A stretch of DNA of 64,000 bases, from contig CAWIZJ010000007.1 in the NCBI GenBank assembly GCA_963840535.1, positions 1 through 64,000 on the forward strand, written 5' to 3'. Below the pieces are notes generated by a model, which saw only the letters and a list, made by a program, of their open reading frames with translations, was not told where the DNA came from and searched no databases. Positions 18,342-26,676 of the stretch are shown piece after piece. The DNA is from VAZQ01 sp963840535. Lineage in GTDB: Bacteria; Pseudomonadota; Alphaproteobacteria; Rhizobiales; Xanthobacteraceae. Made by a program: the position numbers and the translations under genes. Numbering within the stretch: position 1 is the stretch's first letter; every line of letters starts with the position of its first letter.

Positions 18342-18983
18342 TCAGCGCGTGCGCGCAGCCGCTCCGGCTTCGTTCGCCGGCCGCTGGTCGTGCGGGCCGG
18401 GGTCCATGAGCTCGCCGCGCAGCAGATGGAGCGGCGCCTTGTAGTAGAGCTTGATGTCATGGAACGGGTCGGTCAGGATCTTCACCACCCAGACCAGGCC
18501 GGTCTGGACGTCCTTGATGACGAACAATTGCAGCATCCTGAACAGCAGCCCGCCCAGCCCGACCACGAGCCAGATCTGGGCGACGTGACGCACGAACTCG
18601 ACGGCGCCGGCGTGCGGAGCGAAAATTCCGAACAGGGTCGGGTCGAGCAGGAGGGGCAGCGGGGACAATGCCCAGATGGCCAGCAGGACGACCTTGCGCT
18701 GTAGATTGTATCCGACCTTGATCTCCTCCTTGTGCTCGTGGGTGGCTCGATTGATCTCGTCGTACCCTTTCGGCTCGAAGAAGAAGTGACCGGCCTGCCG
18801 GGTCGTCATCGCCACCAGCCAGCCGACCAGCGCCGCTATGGCCGGATCCTTGAGCATCATCACATAGGCGAACAGGAAGCTCATCGCGCTGACCAGATGC
18901 AGCGACTGGTTGATGCGGCTGTGATGATAGTAGCGATGGTCGTCCCGGCGTTGCTCGTTCAAAGCTTCGAGAAAGCCGCTCAT
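18342..18983 (-). CDS. Mpo1-like integral membrane protein
   Basis: 213 residues from an ATG with GGAGGA six bases upstream. Four or five hydrophobic segments. Histidine motifs are those of the Mpo1/DUF962 group: YYHHSRINQSLH near residue 20 and GHFFFEP near 70, plus HEHKEE. Yeast Mpo1 is an iron dioxygenase that shortens 2-hydroxy fatty acids from sphingoid bases. The match here is by motif pattern and layout; the C-terminal third (ILTDPFHDIKLYY) is not part of that pattern. Its place among sphingolipid-type glycosyltransferase, decarboxylase and methyltransferase genes supports a lipid role. Confidence 0.6.
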   Translation of the reverse strand: MSGFLEALNEQRRDDHRYYHHSRINQSLHLVSAMSFLFAYVMMLKDPAIAALVGWLVAMTTRQAGHFFFEPKGYDEINRATHEHKEEIKVGYNLQRKVVLLAIWALSPLPLLLDPTLFGIFAPHAGAVEFVRHVAQIWLVVGLGGLLFRMLQLFVIKDVQTGLVWVVKILTDPFHDIKLYYKAPLHLLRGELMDPGPHDQRPANEAGAAARTR

Positions 18984-19098
18984 ATTGTCCTCCGTCCTCT
19001 GCAGTCGGCGCGGGTTCGCGCGCGGTTCGACGTATCCGATGTGGCCCGCCCGCCCGTTCAGGCGAATGGGCGGGTTCGCTCTTGCCGGGCGGCAGCAT

Positions 19099-19794
19099 TC
19101 AGACCGCGGCACGCGCGCCGGTAAGGCGATCGCGTTCCGCCGGCCCGCCTTCCCTGGCGAAACGGATGAGCGAGAAGTGCCCGAGCGGCGGCATGGCGCG
19201 CCGCTCGATCAACCGCGTGCCGGATCTCTCGGCCCAGCGCGCATAACGCTCGAACGAGAATTCGGTGCGCCAGCCGAGCTTGCGGGCTGCCGGCGAGAAC
19301 CATCGCTCCAGGGAGCGCCGCAATCCGACCTCCGCGCCGATGCGGCTGACCAGCACGATCTCGCCGCCCGGTTTCAGGACGCGGGCGAATTCGTCGAGCG
19401 CCGCCTCGGGATTCGGAACCGTCGTGATGACATACTGTGCAACGACCACGTCGAACGACGCGTCCGGAAAGCACAGTTGCTCCGCATCCATCACCCAGAG
19501 TCCCTCCACATTCGTGAGTCCGAGCTCTGCCACGCGCTCTTGTGCCTTGTGCAGCATGGCCTCGGAGATATCGATCCCGCAGATCCGGTTCGTGGATGAA
19601 TAGTCGGGCAACGAGATGCCGGTGCCGACGCCGACCTCGAGAATGCGGCCGCCGATACGCTCGGCGGTGGCAATCGCGGCACGCCGCCCGTGTTCGAAAA
19701 CCGCGCCGAATACGACATCATAGACCGGCGCCCATCGCGCATAGGCCTTCGCGATCGTTTCCTTGTCGAGTTCCGGGTTCGCGAGCGGGGTCAT
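19099..19794 (-). CDS. pmtA: SAM-dependent methyltransferase, PmtA-like (phosphatidylethanolamine N-methyltransferase)
   Basis: 231 residues. Rossmann methyltransferase motifs: YARWAPVYDVVFGAVF near the start, ILEVGVGTGISLPDY (SAM loop), CGIDISEAML, and FPDASFDVVVAQYVITTVP. The opening and the loop are characteristic of the Rhodobacter/Bradyrhizobium-type PmtA that methylates PE to phosphatidylcholine. It lies 54 bp downstream of the GT4 gene, reads into the Mpo1-like gene, and shares the island with a phosphatidylserine decarboxylase, which would supply PE. Other amine lipids are possible substrates. Confidence 0.78.
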   Translation of the reverse strand: MTPLANPELDKETIAKAYARWAPVYDVVFGAVFEHGRRAAIATAERIGGRILEVGVGTGISLPDYSSTNRICGIDISEAMLHKAQERVAELGLTNVEGLWVMDAEQLCFPDASFDVVVAQYVITTVPNPEAALDEFARVLKPGGEIVLVSRIGAEVGLRRSLERWFSPAARKLGWRTEFSFERYARWAERSGTRLIERRAMPPLGHFSLIRFAREGGPAERDRLTGARAAV

Positions 19795-19848
19795 GACGGT
19801 TCTCCAGGTGCGTTCCGGGTTCGGCGCCGGAGGGGCGGGATGTGTCCA

Positions 19849-20904
19849 TCAACCATGTGCGGCGGCGCTCACCATCATTTGCGCGTGCGGCTCGGGATAG
19901 CTGCCGGTCGCCGCCTTCTGCGCATGCGCAATGAACTGACGGGCGCTGTGCTCCCAGGAGCAGCTCAGTGCAAAGGCGCGACATGCATCGCGGCGAATCC
20001 GGAGCGCTCCCAGGCAGGCGACCCGCAGGTCTTGGTGCAGGACCCCGATCGGGTTGTCGCCGACGACGTCTTGCGGCCCGGCGACCGGGAAGGCGGCGAT
20101 GGGTACGCCGCACGCCGCTGCCTCGAGCTGCACGACGCCGAACGTGTCGGTGCGGCTCGGGAACACGAATACGTCGGCGGCAGCCAGATGGGCCGCCAAG
20201 GCCACGTCCTCCAGCAATCCCGGGAATCGCGCATGCGGGAAGCGGCGCTTGAGCTCCGCCTCCTGCGGCCCGCTGCCGATGACGACCTTCGTTCCCGGCA
20301 GATCGAGCGAAAGAAATGCCTCGAGGTTCTTCTCGACTGCGAGCCGCCCCGCGCTCACGAAGATCGGTCGCGGGAAGCCGAGCTCGGTTGCACGGTCGGG
20401 CCTGAACAAGTCGGTATCGACGCCGCGCGTCCATATGCCGAGGTTGGAGAAGCCGTGCCGGGCGAGCTCCGCCATGAGCGACGGTGTGGCGACCATGGTC
20501 ACGGTCGCGCCGGCGTGGAACCGGCGCAAGCTCGCGTAGATCCAGCTCTCCGGGATGGGCACGCGCGCGGAGATATATTCCGGAAAGCGGGTCGTGTAGC
20601 TGGTGGTGAACGATCTTGCGTGCCGACGACAATACGCCCTCACCATTCGACCGATCGGACCCTCGGTTGCGATGTGAATGGCGTCGGCTCTTGCCAGCTC
20701 GACGCGGCGTGCAATCTTCCCGGGGCTCGGCAAGGCGAGGCGCAGCTCACGATAGGTCGGCACGGGAAGACTCGGGAAGCCCTCCTGTGACAGGAAATCC
20801 ATGCTGACGCCGAAGCCGCGCACGCAGCGGGCGAGCGACGTCAAGGTCCGTACGACACCGTTGACCTGCGGGTGCCAGGCGTCCGTTGCCACCAGTATCC
20901 GCAT
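19849..20904 (-). CDS. GT4-family glycosyltransferase (retaining, glycolipid type)
   Basis: 351 residues, GT-B fold. The N-terminal domain opens DAWHPQVNGVVRTL, as in mannosyl/glucosyl-lipid transferases. The C-terminal domain has FVSAGRLAVEKNLEAFL, VVIGSGPQEAELK and FPSRTDTFGVVQLEAAACG, the E-x7-E donor-binding region. It is cytosolic or peripheral (no membrane segment). As the first gene of the leftward lipid run it may add sugar to diacylglycerol or to the GT21 product. Donor and acceptor are not readable from sequence. Confidence 0.85.
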   Translation of the reverse strand: MRILVATDAWHPQVNGVVRTLTSLARCVRGFGVSMDFLSQEGFPSLPVPTYRELRLALPSPGKIARRVELARADAIHIATEGPIGRMVRAYCRRHARSFTTSYTTRFPEYISARVPIPESWIYASLRRFHAGATVTMVATPSLMAELARHGFSNLGIWTRGVDTDLFRPDRATELGFPRPIFVSAGRLAVEKNLEAFLSLDLPGTKVVIGSGPQEAELKRRFPHARFPGLLEDVALAAHLAAADVFVFPSRTDTFGVVQLEAAACGVPIAAFPVAGPQDVVGDNPIGVLHQDLRVACLGALRIRRDACRAFALSCSWEHSARQFIAHAQKAATGSYPEPHAQMMVSAAAHG

Positions 20905-21007
20905 CGGCCCCGCTCTCGGCCGAGCGTTGGCTCGGCCAATCCTCCCATCGAATCATTTGCGGGAGCATCGCGGTTTCGTGTCTCAGTCGTGTGACGGTGG
21001 GATGCGC

Positions 21008-21976
21008 TCACCGGATCGGCGCTTGCAGCCGGAGCAGGGTCTCGATCTGGGTGGCGGTGAACGGCGCGGCGACGAGCTTGAAGGTCACTGCGTCGGCAAG
21101 GAGAGCATCGACGCCGGCGATGCGGTCGGGGAGGGCGCTCTCCTTGGAGATGAGCTCGCCGCGCGCGCGGCGCACGATGCGCTCGGAGACCGAGGCCCAG
21201 TCCGCCTGCGCCTTGTCAGCCTGCGGATCGGACGAGAACAGCCACTCGACGGTTTCCCGGTAGCCCTGCATATAGCGGCGCACCGCATCGGGGCGCGCGT
21301 CGAGCGTGCCGGCATTGACCACGATCACCCGCCCGCTCTGGCCGGCGAGCGCGGGCAGATCGTTGGCGCGCGCGATGATGCGAATCTTGCCCTGCTCGAC
21401 CTCCGCCACCGCGGCCGGCGGCAGGCTGTAGCCAATGTCGACCTTGCCGCTCATGACCTGCGCGAGGGTCGCGGCCGGATCGCCGGTGGGCACCGGCTTG
21501 AGCCTGATCCCGTGGAGCTCCTGAAACCCCAGCACCATGAGGCTGGTGGGCGAGCCGGTGGTGGAATAGGCGACGGTGCGGCCGGCGGCCGTGCCCATGG
21601 TCTTGATCGGCGACCTCGCCGGCACGTACCAGAATTCGTGGGCGCCGATCAGGGCGCTGCCGATGAGGCGGACCGGCGCTCCGTGGGCAAAGGCGCCGAG
21701 CGCCGCCAGAGTCGAGACGGAGATGCCGACGTCGGCCGTCCCCGTGCTCACGGCCGCGAGCGTCTCGGCGCCGTCGCGGGCGTAGCGAATGTCGAGTGCG
21801 AGGCCATGCTTCTCGAAGAAGCCCTGCCGTCGGCCGAGCTCGGACACCTGGCTCACGAACGCCTCGCGCCCGCTCACCGACACTTTCAGCTGCGGCTCCT
21901 GCGCCGCCCCTGCATGGGCCAGCACGGTCGCGAGGCCCACGACCGCAGCGCCCGCAGCGTGTATGATCCTCGGCAT
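21008..21976 (-). CDS. NitT/TauT (SsuA-like) ABC solute-binding protein
   Basis: 322 residues with a Sec signal (GAAVVGLATVLAHAGAA, then QEP). The mature protein has VSELGRRQGFFEKHGLALDI, GTADVGISV, VAYSTTGSPTSLMVLGF and VMSGKVDIGYSLPPAAVAEV, typical of binding proteins for sulfonates, taurine, nitrate or pyrimidine precursors. No ABC permease or ATPase gene is adjacent. It is divergent from the KdpD-like kinase with only about 60 bp between. Confidence 0.85.
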   Translation of the reverse strand: MPRIIHAAGAAVVGLATVLAHAGAAQEPQLKVSVSGREAFVSQVSELGRRQGFFEKHGLALDIRYARDGAETLAAVSTGTADVGISVSTLAALGAFAHGAPVRLIGSALIGAHEFWYVPARSPIKTMGTAAGRTVAYSTTGSPTSLMVLGFQELHGIRLKPVPTGDPAATLAQVMSGKVDIGYSLPPAAVAEVEQGKIRIIARANDLPALAGQSGRVIVVNAGTLDARPDAVRRYMQGYRETVEWLFSSDPQADKAQADWASVSERIVRRARGELISKESALPDRIAGVDALLADAVTFKLVAAPFTATQIETLLRLQAPIR

Positions 21977-22037
21977 CGCTGGTCGCCGTTACGCGACACC
22001 GCGGCATCGCAGCATCGAAGAGAGGCCCGTGCCCGGA

Positions 22038-23558
22038 ATGGATGCGGTTCGACGTGAGTTGCGCGGCATCGTCATTGCGCTGGTGATGGTCGCTGCGGCC
22101 ACCCTCGTCTCCTATGTCCTGATCCAGTATCTCGGTGTTCGCCGCGGGTCCGTCATCTATCTCCTGCCCGTGCTGCTCGCCGGCTGGCACCTCGGCCTGG
22201 TGCCCGCGCTGGTGGCGGCGGTCGCCGGCGTGCTGTGGTCGGGATATCTCTTCTTCTCGCCCTACTACAGCTACTACCTGGCGCGGCCGAACGAGATTCT
22301 CAACCTCGTCCTGTTCATGGTGGTGGCGGTGGTGACCAGCCACCTCGCCAACTCGATGAAGCGGCAGACCGAGATCGCGCGTCGCCGCGAGCAGGAGATG
22401 AGCGACCTCTACACCTTCTCGCGCCGGCTCTCGACCGCCTCCTCCGCCGCCCACATCTATCGTGCGATCGAGGACCATCTCGCCAATCTGGTGGAGCGCA
22501 AGGTGGTGCTGTTCGAGGCCGGTTCGAGCGGGCCGGCCGGCATCGAGCCCGCGCAGGCGGGGCTGCCGCAGCGCGTGCATGCCGCGGTGGCGGACGTGCA
22601 GGAGGGCCGCACGCTCGCGACCACGGTGGAGGGAGGGGTTGGCGATACCTGGCTGGTGCGGCGCGTTTCCCAGAAGGCCGCCGACTTCGGTGTGATCGCC
22701 ATCGATCTCGGCAGCGTTCCGGCCAAGGCGATCGGCGAGCTCCGCCAGCGCGTCGACGACGTCCTTTCGGACGCGGCGGCGACGCTCGAGCGGCTCGACG
22801 TCGCCCGCGCCCTCAACGAGGCCAGGATGCGCTCCGAAACCGAGCTGTTGCGCGAAGCCCTGATCGGCTCGGTCTCCCACGAGTTGCGCACGCCGCTCGC
22901 CGCGATCCTGGGTGCCGCGACCGTGCTCGGCAAGTCGGCGCCGATCGCCGGGGACCAGCGGCTCGGCTCGCTGACCGGCGTCATACGCGACGAGGCCGAG
23001 CGCCTCAACAACGACATCCAGAACCTGCTCGATGCCACCCGTATCAGCCGCGATCAGATCAGGCCGCGGCAGGAATGGATCGAGCCCCAGGACATCGTCA
23101 ACTCGGCGCTCGAGCGCCGTCGCCGGCGGCTGTCGGGACACGAGCTGTCGCTCGATGTGGACGCCGACTTGCCGTTCGTCTACGTGGATCCCGTCCTGGT
23201 CGAGCAGGCCTTCGTGCAGATCGTCGACAATGCCGCAAAATATTCGCCCCCGGGTTCGCCGATCGCGGTGAGCGCCAAGCGCAACGGCCGCGCCGTCGTG
23301 CTCTCAGTGCACGACACCGGCATCGGCCTCACCGGCGAGGAGAATGCGCGCATGGGCGAACGCTTCTTCCGCGGCACCCGCCACGCCGCCGCTAGCTCAG
23401 GCTCGGGGCTCGGCCTGTGGATCGCCAAGGCGTTCGTGAGCGCCAACGGCGGCAAGATCGAGGCGTCGAGCGCGGGTCCCGACGGCGGCGCCACCGTGTC
23501 GATCCATTTGCCGATCGCAACGCCGGCGAGCCAACCCGAGGTCGGGCCCGATGACTGA
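22038..23558 (+). CDS. KdpD-like sensor histidine kinase without the KdpD N-terminal sensor
   Basis: About 506 residues from the ATG at 22038 (a GTG nine bases earlier is possible). It has four membrane helices of the DUF4118 type (IALVMVAAATLVSYVLIQYL...VIYLLPVLLAGWHLGLVPAL...LVLFMVVAVVTSHLA), a GAF-like linker, then the phosphoacceptor SVSHELRTPLAAILG (His), and N, G1, F and G2 boxes (IVDNAAKYSPPG, DTGIGLTG, RFFRGTRH, SGSGLGLWIAKAF). Full KdpD has about 400 further residues in front, with a Walker site and a universal-stress domain; these are absent. It overlaps the response regulator by 8 bp. No kdpABC is present here. Confidence 0.88.
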   Translation: MDAVRRELRGIVIALVMVAAATLVSYVLIQYLGVRRGSVIYLLPVLLAGWHLGLVPALVAAVAGVLWSGYLFFSPYYSYYLARPNEILNLVLFMVVAVVTSHLANSMKRQTEIARRREQEMSDLYTFSRRLSTASSAAHIYRAIEDHLANLVERKVVLFEAGSSGPAGIEPAQAGLPQRVHAAVADVQEGRTLATTVEGGVGDTWLVRRVSQKAADFGVIAIDLGSVPAKAIGELRQRVDDVLSDAAATLERLDVARALNEARMRSETELLREALIGSVSHELRTPLAAILGAATVLGKSAPIAGDQRLGSLTGVIRDEAERLNNDIQNLLDATRISRDQIRPRQEWIEPQDIVNSALERRRRRLSGHELSLDVDADLPFVYVDPVLVEQAFVQIVDNAAKYSPPGSPIAVSAKRNGRAVVLSVHDTGIGLTGEENARMGERFFRGTRHAAASSGSGLGLWIAKAFVSANGGKIEASSAGPDGGATVSIHLPIATPASQPEVGPDD

Positions 23559-24270
23559 AGCCAACCCGGTCGTCCTGGTCGTCGACGACGAGGTCCAGAT
23601 CCGCCGCTTCCTGCGGGCCGGGCTCGAGCTTGACGGCTTTTCCGTGCAGGACGCCGAGACCGGCGGCGAGGCGCTGCGCTGGGCGACGCTCAAGCCGCCC
23701 GATCTGGTCATACTCGATCTCGGGCTGCCGGACATGGACGGCGGCGAGGTGCTCGAGCGCCTGCGCGCCTGGTCGAGCGTCCCGCTCATCGTGCTGTCGG
23801 TGCGCTCGAACGAGGAGGAGAAGGTGCGGCTGCTCGAGAGCGGCGCCGACGACTATGTGGTCAAGCCGTTCGGCATGGCGGAGCTGCTTGCGCGCGCGCA
23901 TGCCGCAATGCGACGGCAGGTGCGGGCATCGTCGGGCGAGCCGGTGATCAGGGTCGGACCTCTCGTCCTCGACCTCGCGGCGCGGCTCGTGACTCTCGAC
24001 GGTGCGCGGGTGATGCTCACGCCGAAGGAATACCGGCTGCTGCAGCTCTTGGCGCAGCATGCCGGAAACGTCGTTACCCACCAGTTCCTGTTGAAGGAGG
24101 TGTGGGGATCGCCGCATCTGCACGACACGCACTATCTGCGCATCTTCGTGCGCAAGCTGCGGCAGAAGATCGAGGCCGACCCGACCCAGCCCCGCATTCT
24201 CCTGACCGAGCTCGGCGTCGGCTATCGCCTGGTGGCGCCCGAGAGCGCCGCGCATCGGAGGTCGCATTAG
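23551..24270 (+). CDS. KdpE-like OmpR-family response regulator
   Basis: 239 residues: a receiver domain with acidic pocket VVDDE, phospho-Asp in LVILDLGLPDMDG and Lys in VVKPFGM, then a winged-helix DNA-binding domain (LTPKEYRLLQLLAQHAGNVV, THYLRIFVRKLRQKIE, GVGYRLV) close to KdpE. It is translated with the kinase gene through an overlap. In KdpDE systems the target is the high-affinity K+ pump, but the kinase here lacks the usual sensor, so the stimulus and regulon may differ. Confidence 0.9.
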   Translation: MTEANPVVLVVDDEVQIRRFLRAGLELDGFSVQDAETGGEALRWATLKPPDLVILDLGLPDMDGGEVLERLRAWSSVPLIVLSVRSNEEEKVRLLESGADDYVVKPFGMAELLARAHAAMRRQVRASSGEPVIRVGPLVLDLAARLVTLDGARVMLTPKEYRLLQLLAQHAGNVVTHQFLLKEVWGSPHLHDTHYLRIFVRKLRQKIEADPTQPRILLTELGVGYRLVAPESAAHRRSH

Positions 24271-24302
24271 CGCGCTATTGGCGGCAGCGATGACGCGGGA
24301 GA

Positions 24303-24343
24303 CCGGGTCGAGGCTCGCTGCGCCGAGCGCAAGCGAGACCCGG
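24303..24343. terminator. Hairpin between convergent genes, candidate bidirectional terminator
   Basis: CCGGGTC (24303-24309) pairs with GACCCGG (24337-24343), extended inside by CTCGCT with AGCGAG. It lies between the kdpE-like stop and the convergent TPP-enzyme stop. No strong T-run follows on either strand, so function rests on position and stem strength. Confidence 0.5.
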
Positions 24344-24352
24344 CGATCCGAT

Positions 24353-24916
24353 CTACGACGACTGCAGCGCCAGCTTGAGTGCCTTGCGTCGCGCCGGATC
24401 GTAGAGCTTCGGGTAATCGTAGGCGAGCGGCTTTGATCGCTCCACGTACAGGGTCGCGAACACCGGACCGTCCTGCCGCAGGACATGGGCGGCCTGCTGC
24501 TCGAAATTGGCCAGGTCCCGGAAGTCGTGCACCTGCGCATAGCCGGCCGCGCGTGCCATCGCGGCGAAATCGAGCTCGGTGTTGGGGATCGGATGTCCGC
24601 CGTTGGCCTCGTAGGTCCCGTTCTGCACGGCGATATGGACGAGGTTCCTCGGCGCCGCCGCGGCGGTGGTCACCAGGCATCCGAGATTCATCAGCAGGCT
24701 GCCGTCCCCCTGCAGGCAGATGACACGCCGGTCGGGCCGGCCCAGCGCCAGCCCGAGCGCGTGCGAGGAATCGAGACCCATGGCGCCGATGGAGAAATAG
24801 TTCAGCGGGCGCTCGCCGAGCGCGAGCCAGTCGACGGCGGAGCTGTAGGTCGCGACCACGATCTCGTCGGTCACGTGCCGCGCCAGGATGCGGAAACATT
24901 CGTCTCGCTTCATCAT
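24353..24916 (-). CDS. TPP-dependent decarboxylase, catalytic (beta) subunit, sulfopyruvate/phosphonopyruvate decarboxylase-like
   Basis: 187 residues: the pyrophosphate-binding half of a thiamine-diphosphate enzyme, with the signature GDGSLL and, about 30 residues on, VQNGTYEANGG. YFSIGAMGLDSSHALGLALG and the closing ATLYVERSKPL fit the ComE-type subunit of sulfopyruvate decarboxylase or phosphonopyruvate decarboxylase halves. Its ATG overlaps the stop of the partner gene by four bases, so the two subunits are co-translated. The exact 2-oxoacid is unknown. Confidence 0.75.
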   Translation of the reverse strand: MMKRDECFRILARHVTDEIVVATYSSAVDWLALGERPLNYFSIGAMGLDSSHALGLALGRPDRRVICLQGDGSLLMNLGCLVTTAAAAPRNLVHIAVQNGTYEANGGHPIPNTELDFAAMARAAGYAQVHDFRDLANFEQQAAHVLRQDGPVFATLYVERSKPLAYDYPKLYDPARRKALKLALQSS

Positions 24917-25455
24917 GACGCCGACGGCCTCCGGCCGACCAGCAGCGCCACCGGGTGCGAGCCGGCATAAGCGTCCTCGATCGCGGGGCGGATCTTGGCG
25001 ACGTCCGCCTCTCCGTTGACGAGATGATGCGGGATGCCCATGGCGTCGAGGATCGGCTCGACGATGCGCACGCCGTAGCTCGGCGAGTTGCGCGGCGTGG
25101 TGGCGGGATCGTGCTGCAAGAGGCCGATCATCATGCAGATCGGCTGGCGATATTCGACCGCGATGCCGCGGATGGCATTGATGGAATCGAGGAATCCGGT
25201 GTGCTGGATCAGTGTCAGCGCACGCTTGTCGCAATAGGCGAGGCCGCAGGCGATGCCGATGCACTCGTCCTCCTTGCACACCCGGATGAGCTTGAGCTCG
25301 GGGTCGCGCGCGATCGGTCGCAGCAGGCCGCCGCTGGTCACGATGTCCGGCACCGAAAGAATGAACTCCACGCCGCTCGCCTTGATCGCCGCGAGCATGC
25401 TGGATCCCTTGAGCAGCTCTCCGGCATCGGGCTGCGTCACCAGCTCGACGTCCAT
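24913..25455 (-). CDS. TPP-dependent decarboxylase, alpha subunit, sulfopyruvate decarboxylase-like
   Basis: 180 residues from the ATG at 25455, preceded by GGAGG. It is the pyrimidine-binding half: AIKASGVEFILSVPDIVTSG, then the activating glutamate in VCKEDECIGIACGLAY, and IQHTGFLDSINAIRGIAVEY. Separate alpha and beta polypeptides are the ComD/ComE arrangement. Coenzyme M synthesis is unlikely in this organism, so a role in sulfonate or phosphonate breakdown is more plausible, in line with the sulfonate-type binding protein at 21008-21976. That link is only inference. Confidence 0.75.
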   Translation of the reverse strand: MDVELVTQPDAGELLKGSSMLAAIKASGVEFILSVPDIVTSGGLLRPIARDPELKLIRVCKEDECIGIACGLAYCDKRALTLIQHTGFLDSINAIRGIAVEYRQPICMMIGLLQHDPATTPRNSPSYGVRIVEPILDAMGIPHHLVNGEADVAKIRPAIEDAYAGSHPVALLVGRRPSAS

Positions 25456-25710
25456 GCACGGCCTCCGGTCGATGGCGACGCCGATGCGATGACGCAGCAG
25501 CGCCGAATCACCTAAGCGGAAATCGACGCAGCCCGCAACCGGCGGCGGCGGCGACCCGATCCTCGCCAATGCGGACCGCCTCGCCATAATTTTGCCGCCC
25601 GGCGGCGGTTCGAGCGCAAGACAATTTGAGCGCAAGACGCTTGCGGGCTTTCGGCAACGCTCGCATCATCGGCGCAACATTCCGCAGCCGGCGCCAATGT
25701 CGAGGACGAC

Positions 25711-26676
25711 ATGATACGACTTGCTGTCGCGATCGCCGCCTGCGTGATCGCCTGGTGCGGGGCGCCCGCGTCGCTCGCTGCCGAATGGCCGACGCGGCCG
25801 GTGCGCATCATCGCGCCCTCGACCGCGGGCGGTGCCGCCGACATGTTCGCGCGCCTGCTCTGCGACCACTTCAGCGAAGCGTTCCGCGAGCGCTGCTTCG
25901 TCGAGAACCGGGCCGGCGCCGGCGGTCTGCTCGGGACCGCCGCCACGGCGCAGGCGGCGCCCGACGGCTACACGCTCACCACCTCGAGCACCGCCTATCA
26001 CGTGATCGCGCCGGTGGTCAGCCCCAATCCCGGGTTTGATCCGCTCAGGGACTTCACCCACATCGCCTATATCGGCGGCCCGCCCAATGTGTTCGTGGCG
26101 AACCCGGCGCTCGCCGTGCGCTCGCTCGAGGATCTGGTCCGGCTCGGACGGCGCGGCCAGCCGATCGACTACGTCTCGCCCGGCGTCGGCACGCTCGGTC
26201 ATCTGCTGGCGGAATTGTTCGCGCAGAGGGCCGGCATCAAGCTGCAGCAGATCATGACCAGGGGCGCTTCGCAGGCACTCATGGACCTGGTCGCCGGGAC
26301 CGTGAATCTCGGCACCATGACCTGGACCTCGGCGCTCGGGCAAATCCGCGCCGGCAAGGTCATCCCGATTGCGGTGAGCTCGCGTGCGCGGCTCGCCGAG
26401 TTCCCGGATCTGCCGACCTTCAGGGACCAGGGTTTCGAGGAGCTCACCGCAGTGTCGTGGTTCGCGCTTTCCGGTCCGGCCGGGCTGTCTGCCGACGTCA
26501 CGCACAAGCTCAATCGGGCCGTCGCCGCGATGCTGGAGCAACCCGACGTGCGCAAGCGGCTCGAGCGCGATGCGGTGGAGACGCGCGTCATGAACCCGGA
26601 CGAATTCACCGCATTCGTGGCGGGCGAGATCGAGAAATGGGCGCCGGTGGCGAAGCAGGTGATCCCGGCGAAGTAG
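25711..26676 (+). CDS. Bug/TctC-family tripartite tricarboxylate transporter substrate-binding protein
   Basis: 321 residues with a Sec signal (AVAIAACVIAWCGAPASLAA). Family landmarks: WPTRPVRIIAPSTAGGAADM, VENRAGAGGLLGTAATAQA, PDGYTLTTSS, and a late VSSRARLAEFPDLPTF. Such periplasmic proteins bind carboxylates or aromatic acids and are often present without TctAB membrane partners, as here. Ligand unknown. Confidence 0.9.
   Translation: MIRLAVAIAACVIAWCGAPASLAAEWPTRPVRIIAPSTAGGAADMFARLLCDHFSEAFRERCFVENRAGAGGLLGTAATAQAAPDGYTLTTSSTAYHVIAPVVSPNPGFDPLRDFTHIAYIGGPPNVFVANPALAVRSLEDLVRLGRRGQPIDYVSPGVGTLGHLLAELFAQRAGIKLQQIMTRGASQALMDLVAGTVNLGTMTWTSALGQIRAGKVIPIAVSSRARLAEFPDLPTFRDQGFEELTAVSWFALSGPAGLSADVTHKLNRAVAAMLEQPDVRKRLERDAVETRVMNPDEFTAFVAGEIEKWAPVAKQVIPAK

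Noticed and set aside
16750..18342. A 530-codon open frame opposite the aminotransferase
   Set aside because: Composition is His/Arg/Gln-rich shadow of a GC-rich gene; the plus strand has full aminotransferase motifs. The same holds for long opposite frames at 21216-23141, 25666-27333, 26741-28531, 30798-32180 and 60982-63081.
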